Source of the DNA: Moesziomyces globuligerus
Lineage: Eukaryota > Basidiomycota > Ustilaginomycetes > Ustilaginales > Ustilaginaceae
Reading direction: 5' to 3'
Length of the DNA: 64,000 nucleotides
Assembly (NCBI GenBank): GCA_030849465.1
Contig: JARVLF010000018.1
Span: 496,001 to 560,000 of the forward strand
The position numbers and the translations under genes were made by a program. Below the pieces are notes generated by a model. It was not told where the DNA came from. It was given only the letters and a program-made list of their open reading frames with translations, and did not search any database. Shown here one piece after another: positions 59,436 to 64,000 of the stretch; within the stretch, counting starts at the first letter, position 1, and the number at the start of each line of letters is the position of its first letter.

Positions 59436-60937
59436 TCAGTCGACGAGCTGCGAGCCAGCGACCGATGCAATGTTGGCGAGCAGCTGCTTGCGTCGCTTGG
59501 CGCGGCGGTCGCGATCGAGCGCCTGGGTCTCCTCGTCCTCGTCTGCGTCTGCGGTGGCAGCGGCATCCGGCAGGGCGGTGGGATCGAGAAAGAGCGTCGA
59601 GATGAGTTCAGCGATGCGCTTCTCGCCCACCTCGGCCTCGGAACGGCTGCCCCACCGCCATTCCCACACTACGGAATCGTCGTCAGCTCCTCCAGCACCT
59701 GCACGTCCACCGCCGCTGTTGCGGCCCCTGCGTCGGCCCTGCGTCTGCGCCTGAGTGACCGCCGCATCCATCGCATCGACTCCGACATCCGAGCGTTGGC
59801 GCTCCAGATACGATTGCTTGACCATGGCATTCAGGAATCCGTCGAGCGTGCCCGGCGTAGTTCGACCTCGAGACTGCGTCTGAGTGCTTTGCGACGCATT
59901 CGAGGATGAGCCGAAGGCAGGTCCCGTGCCGCGCAGACCGCTTGGTAGCGGCGTCTCGGGATGAAGGTGGAGACGGCGCAGATACATATGCAGCGTAGCT
60001 GGCAGGCAGGATCAGAAGGATGATGTCAGTACACCTCGCTGCGTTCAGTCGAGGCTGGAGGTGGTTATAGCACATGATTGGTAGACTTACCGTCGGTGAT
60101 GGTGCGGCCGCTGACGAGAATGAGGGCAAGCACAATGTATAGGAGGCCCATCTCGCCTGCCTGGTGATCGGCCGAATCCCAGTCCAGTGCTGACTTTGCC
60201 TCTCTTGCGGTCGAGCGTCTCCTCTGCGAGGCCTGGCCCGATGAGCTCGAGGGGTTCGCCTGAGCCCACGCTTTGGTGAGCTCTTGGTTGTCGTCGACGA
60301 GCGCTCTTGTGATTGAGGCGGGCAGCGACGACCTGAGCACCCAGATGTTGCTGCCGAGTGCGCCATCGCCGGCAGGCTCTGCGGAATCGCCTCGCTGCTG
60401 GTTGCGCGGTCGGAGACCGTTTGCAGAAGATGCGGCGGCGCGCAGCACCTCTTCGGCCTGCTTGGCGAGCTCGGCGTTGTCGGCGCCCTTGGGACGCACC
60501 TCGACCATGGAGAATCCGAAGGTGGAGTGGAGCATCTTTTGAGCCGCATTGAAGACGACGCTGAAGGCGCGTGCGCCGGAGGGGAGCACCTTTGCGCGGA
60601 TCTCGTCCTTGCGGATGAGGCTGCGCTGGTACTCGCACGCGAGCGCGTAGCGGACCAGCTCGGCCGCCTTCTTCTGTATGTCCGCGTCGCCGAGCTTATC
60701 GGCTTCCCGGCGTGCGCCGTCGGTCACGGTGAGCATGGTGCAGGGAAGCAAGAGAAGCGAGGCGGCCGGATCAAAGTCCTCAACATCGTCGTTTTCGCGA
60801 TCGTTGCTTTCCGGTGCGGGAGAGTCGGAAGCGGCGCGGCGTCGACTCGAAGACGCGGCGTGGCGACTGGACGAAGCGACGACAGCGTCGTCATCGCGAC
60901 GATGCCGCTGCGATGATCTGCGCGCGTAAGTCGACAT
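59436..60937 (-). CDS. NSE3: SMC5/6 complex subunit Nse3 (MAGE domain), two exons
   Basis: Nse3 pairs with Nse1 and Nse4 in the SMC5/6 complex and binds DNA during repair. Exons are 60091-60937 and 59436-59998. The 92-base intron (59999-60090) has a GTAAGT donor, a CTGAC branch site and a GCCAG acceptor, split after the first base of a codon. Predicted 469 residues. A basic Ser/Arg-rich N-terminus is followed by a MAGE domain: AAELVRYALACEYQRSLIRK, DEIRAKVL, FNAAQKMLHSTFGFSMVEV, then GEMGLLYIVLALILVSGRTI across the exon end into TLHMYLRRLHL. After Gly/Arg-rich loops the wing-like end reads SVVWEWRWGSRSEAEVGEKR, typical of MAGE proteins. The tail is acidic and then basic. A long disordered loop (about 205-260) splits the domain. 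Confidence 0.9.
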
Positions 60938-61366
60938 GAGGCCGAGATTGGATGATGGCCGTCGTGATTGTGTCGGTTGCGGAGGTAGATGGAAGCGAGT
61001 GGGGAGCTGGGAGAAGCATGCGGACAGGTGAAATTCTGATTTCAGGGTCTCGGCGTGTTGGTCGGCGGCGCATGAGAGCGTGGCCGGCTTCGTTACAGCA
61101 CGTCGCGACACGCGCCAGGCTTTCGAGAGCACCGCTCATGGACACGCTGGCACTGGCGAGAGACGACGACAGTACTAAAGTCGAGTCGGTCGCTGGGACT
61201 CGACGCAGTTGGACGATCTCGAGCATGACCTCTGACCGAGCCATTGACAGCAAACGTCTAGGGTCGAATCGGGCTGGTTCCGACTGAGACACAGAGCCAG
61301 CCACCGCTGACCTCCACCGAAGCCTGGAAAAGAGGCGGCAACGCGTCTCTGACGTGCGGGCGACGC

Positions 61367-61390
61367 CTGCTGCTGCTGCTGCTGCTGCAG
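61367..61390. repeat. (CTG)7 trinucleotide run
   Basis: Seven CTG units followed by CAG, in the divergent promoter region. Probably length-variable between strains. Confidence 0.9.
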
Positions 61391-61772
61391 GAGTGAATCC
61401 GCTGACGCATGTCGCTTTGGCTCCCTTTGTTCGCAAGGCAGGACCGCTGCGACCCTGCTATTCAAAGCAATCCCATCTCGGTCGGCTCCGCCGAGACGTT
61501 GATGAGAGAGGCTTCGTCGGTCATGAAGCCCACTCAGGCACCCCACAGGCACTGACTGCCGAAACGAGAGCGAGAACAGCCAGAAGCGCCTCACGAAATT
61601 CGCGCCGTTTTGGCAGCGGCACAACCGTCGGCACCTCCGTGCAGAACGCGTGGCCAGAGAGCGAGAGCGAGAGCAGCGAGGGCGAGGCCGAGAGAGTGTT
61701 CCCGGCAGAGCGCGGCAGCTTGCGCTTGGCTCGTCCGCCACTCGGAATCGCCGCCGCCGCGGCCAGCCCGAC

Positions 61773-61807
61773 GCATTTCGCATTTCGCATTTCGCACTTC
61801 GCACTCC
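61773..61807. repeat. 7-base tandem repeat GCATTTC, about five copies
   Basis: Three GCATTTC, then GCACTTC and GCACTCC. Unit length equals that of the array at 17016-17097, and read on the opposite strand that array shares the TTCG join. Confidence 0.9.
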
Positions 61808-62278
61808 ACTGCCAAATCAGTCTGACGCCCTTCTCCGCTCCTCATCCACTCGCGACCGCCAGAGCTTCCTCGGCCACCTCTACGCCTCTCTCTCTTTCTC
61901 CCCATTGCCCTCGCCACAGGCTGCTGCTCGTCCGCATACCGTTCAACGACTTCGCACGTCACCCCTTCATCCTTGCTCCTGCATCGCGCATCATCCAACG
62001 CACCGTCTGCACCCAGCCTCAAACCCCCCGTCTCTGCCGGCAGAGCCCATATCAGAACCTTGCATCTCTCGCTTCCATACGCGTCTCTGTCTCCTCTCTG
62101 ACGACTTCGCCCAAGGATCCCTGCATCGAAACATCGGCGGCTCATTCCAGCTGTCTGGTCACGTCAACTTCAACAAGTGCTGCAGCAGCATCGCAGCACT
62201 TCCTCGCCACCCTTTGGACACGCCTCCCATCGATCGCTGCCCGCTCACTCAACTTGTGGCAGCGTGCTTCTTGACACA

Positions 62279-63790
62279 ATGCTCACATCTCGCACCACCC
62301 TCGTAGCGTTGCGGCAACGCATGCTCCAATGTGCAACCATCGCCATGCTCCTCTGCACCATCGCAACACACGCGGCTCCAGCACCCATAGATCGACCCGG
62401 CTACCTGCCACCAGAAGCGCAGACTCCCGCCGAGTCCACCCAATCCTCGCTCACACAGCAGAAGTGGATCGGTCTCACGCTCGCCATCAGCAGCTCGCTC
62501 GCCATCGGCACCAGCTTCATCATCACCAAGAAGGGCCTCATGGACGCCGCCGACAGGCACTCCGGCCTCGCCTCGGACGGCCACACCTACCTCCAGAACC
62601 CCATCTGGTGGGCCGGCATGGCCACCATGATCGTCGGCGAGGTCGCCAACTTTGCCGCCTACACCTTTGCGCCGCCCATCCTCGTCACGCCGCTCGGCGC
62701 GCTCAGCGTGCTCATCGGCGCCATCCTCGCCTCGTTCATCCTCAAGGAGGAGCTCGGCCGCCTCGGCAAGGTCGGCTGCACCCTCTGCCTCGTCGGCACC
62801 GTCATCATCGTCGTCAACGCGCCCGAGGACAAGGAGATCCAGACCATCGACGAGATGCTCAACTACGCCCTCCAGCCCGGCTTCCTCTTCTACTGCACCT
62901 TTGTGCTCGGCTTCTCGCTCTTCATGATCTTCCGCATGGTGCCCAAGTACGGCCGCAAGACGCCGCTCGTCTACATCTCCATCTGCAGCCTCGTCGGCTC
63001 CATCTCGGTCATGAGCGTCAAGGGCCTCGGCGTCGCGCTCAAGCTCACCTTTGCCGGCAGCAACCAGTTCACCCATCCATCCACCTACTGCTTTGCCATC
63101 GTCGTCGTCGTCTGCATCCTCACCCAGATGAACTACTTCAACAAGGCGCTCGACCAGTTCTCCACCAACGTCGTCAACCCCATCTACTACGTCTTCTTCA
63201 CCACCTCCACCATCCTCGCCTCGGTGCTGCTCTTCCAGGGCTTCAACACCACCACCTCGGCAGCCGTCTCGCTGCTCGGCGGCTTCATCGTCATCTTCAC
63301 CGGCGTGTATCTGCTCAACCTCAACCGCATCATCGACCCGGTGACGCAGCAGCCGCGCATGTCGCTCGTCACGGGCGAGGGCACCACGCGCATGTCCGAG
63401 CAGCACGAACGCCTGCTCGACCAGCAGCGCGCCATGAGCAGCCTCGCCAACGGCAGGTCCAACTTCCCAGGTCGCAGCGCCAACGTGCTTGCGCACGGCA
63501 GGAGGAGCAGCGCCGGCTCGTCGGTGCTCTTCAATGCCTACGAGAACGAGGAGGCGTTGGGGCTCGCGCGCCTCGACGAGGACGAGTACGACGAGGATAT
63601 GCGCGATACCTCGCCCATGATCCGACAGGGCAAGACGCACGCAGCACGTGTGGGCGAGGCGCAGAGGGCGCATCGTGCGAGCCCGAACGGTCACAGGCCA
63701 TCAGCGGAGAACGGCACCCGCACCCAGCGTCAGCTCAAGCGGCAGAGCCTGATCGACGATTCCGCCGGCGACTTCGAGAACGCAAAGTGA
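62279..63790 (+). CDS. NIPA-type magnesium transporter
   Basis: Predicted 503-residue membrane protein of the NIPA family (drug/metabolite transporter fold), which carries magnesium across endosomal or plasma membranes. An N-terminal hydrophobic segment (LQCATIAMLLCTIATHAAPA) may be a signal peptide. Nine family helices follow, starting GLTLAISSSLAIGTSFIITK; signatures include LQNPIWWAGMATMIVGEVAN, FAAYTFAPPILVTPLGALSV, ILKEELGRLGKVGC, QMNYFNKALDQF and VNPIYYVFFTTSTI. The C-terminal 130 residues are cytoplasmic and polar, with acidic and Arg/Ser-rich patches. The first ATG in the conserved context (62279) is used; the frame is open upstream to 62177. The final 210 bases of the window after the stop hold nothing recognised. 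Confidence 0.93.
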   Translation: MLTSRTTLVALRQRMLQCATIAMLLCTIATHAAPAPIDRPGYLPPEAQTPAESTQSSLTQQKWIGLTLAISSSLAIGTSFIITKKGLMDAADRHSGLASDGHTYLQNPIWWAGMATMIVGEVANFAAYTFAPPILVTPLGALSVLIGAILASFILKEELGRLGKVGCTLCLVGTVIIVVNAPEDKEIQTIDEMLNYALQPGFLFYCTFVLGFSLFMIFRMVPKYGRKTPLVYISICSLVGSISVMSVKGLGVALKLTFAGSNQFTHPSTYCFAIVVVVCILTQMNYFNKALDQFSTNVVNPIYYVFFTTSTILASVLLFQGFNTTTSAAVSLLGGFIVIFTGVYLLNLNRIIDPVTQQPRMSLVTGEGTTRMSEQHERLLDQQRAMSSLANGRSNFPGRSANVLAHGRRSSAGSSVLFNAYENEEALGLARLDEDEYDEDMRDTSPMIRQGKTHAARVGEAQRAHRASPNGHRPSAENGTRTQRQLKRQSLIDDSAGDFENAK

Positions 63791-64000
63791 GCAGACGCAC
63801 ACATGCACATCTTTGTGCATCGGCCAAGCACCGAGTGGAGGCATGCATACAGCTTGTCCAGTCGGTCGACTGCATGCGACCAAGGGTCTCGGCTGCGTAC
63901 TGCAAGATGCACCTGCCTGAGGCCAAGCCGGAATCTCGAACGGCAATGCAGCTGCACACATGTGCATATACCTCTCAAACATCGTGCCTGCCGCTCGTTG

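Larger units (their letters stand above)
60938..62278. other. Divergent promoter region, NSE3 and NIPA-type transporter
   Basis: About 1.34 kb between divergent starts. It holds a (CTG)7 run (61367-61390) and a 7-base tandem repeat (61773-61807). The right end is C/T-rich and probably the transporter leader with several short upstream ORFs. No coding ORF recognised. Confidence 0.5.

Noticed and set aside
1..64000. Transposons, CRISPR arrays, rRNA genes, prophage or biosynthetic cluster
   Set aside because: None seen: no transposase, reverse transcriptase, terminal repeats, spacer arrays or clustered tailoring enzymes.

Overview
The window reads as nuclear DNA of a basidiomycete smut-type fungus (Ustilaginomycetes). 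The grounds are compact, intron-poor genes with very strong NNC/NNG codon bias, short introns with GTAAGT/GTGAGT donors and CTGAC branch sites, pyrimidine-rich leaders, a tRNA-Gly with a nuclear-type intron, and a fungal type I fatty acid synthase. I cannot name the species. No transposon, plasmid, phage, CRISPR array or rRNA is visible. Almost all genes are housekeeping, and most are single long ORFs.

Layout. 1-8.1 kb: the alpha part of fatty acid synthase, open at the left edge, then a membrane RING-H2 protein. 8.3-11.3 kb, minus strand: a LAMTOR1/Ego1-like lipid-anchored adaptor and an Atg22-like vacuolar transporter. 12.8-15.7 kb: a Pal1 cell-morphology protein with one clear intron and a probable 4-base first exon. 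15.7-17.4 kb: a gene-less, repeat-bearing stretch. 17.4-30.4 kb: a PP1-docking LRR protein, the splicing factor Cwc2, an etherase-like GST, the histidine methyltransferase Hpm1/METTL18, dihydroxyacid dehydratase (Ilv3) and a secreted double-psi beta-barrel protein. 31.2 kb: tRNA-Gly(GCC). 31.6-37.4 kb: phosphoinositide phospholipase C, divergent from a C2H2 zinc-finger protein. 37.6-41.8 kb: a DszC/SfnB-like flavin monooxygenase and a three-exon medium-chain reductase. 41.9-51.5 kb, minus strand: a YedJ-type HD phosphohydrolase, an F-box/WD40 protein, a single-pass membrane protein and a C-terminally anchored protein whose stop codon overlaps a splice donor. 52.0-54.6 kb: the m6A methyltransferase METTL3/Ime4 and an HSDL2-like reductase. 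54.7-61 kb, minus strand: a 1290-residue LRR-CCCH protein and the SMC5/6 subunit Nse3 (one intron). 62.3-63.8 kb: a NIPA-type magnesium transporter.

The genes do not form a pathway or cluster. Loose themes are the endolysosome/vacuole (LAMTOR1-like, Atg22-like), lipid metabolism and signalling (FAS, PLC), and RNA or ribosome modification (Cwc2, METTL3, Hpm1). I see no coherent new multi-gene system. The points most worth checking are the probable micro-exon of the Pal1 gene, the LRR-CCCH fusion ORF, the intron overlapping a stop codon, METTL3 with an extra catalytic-domain loop, the changed active-site motifs of the fatty acid synthase, and the repeats at 15.7-17.4 kb.
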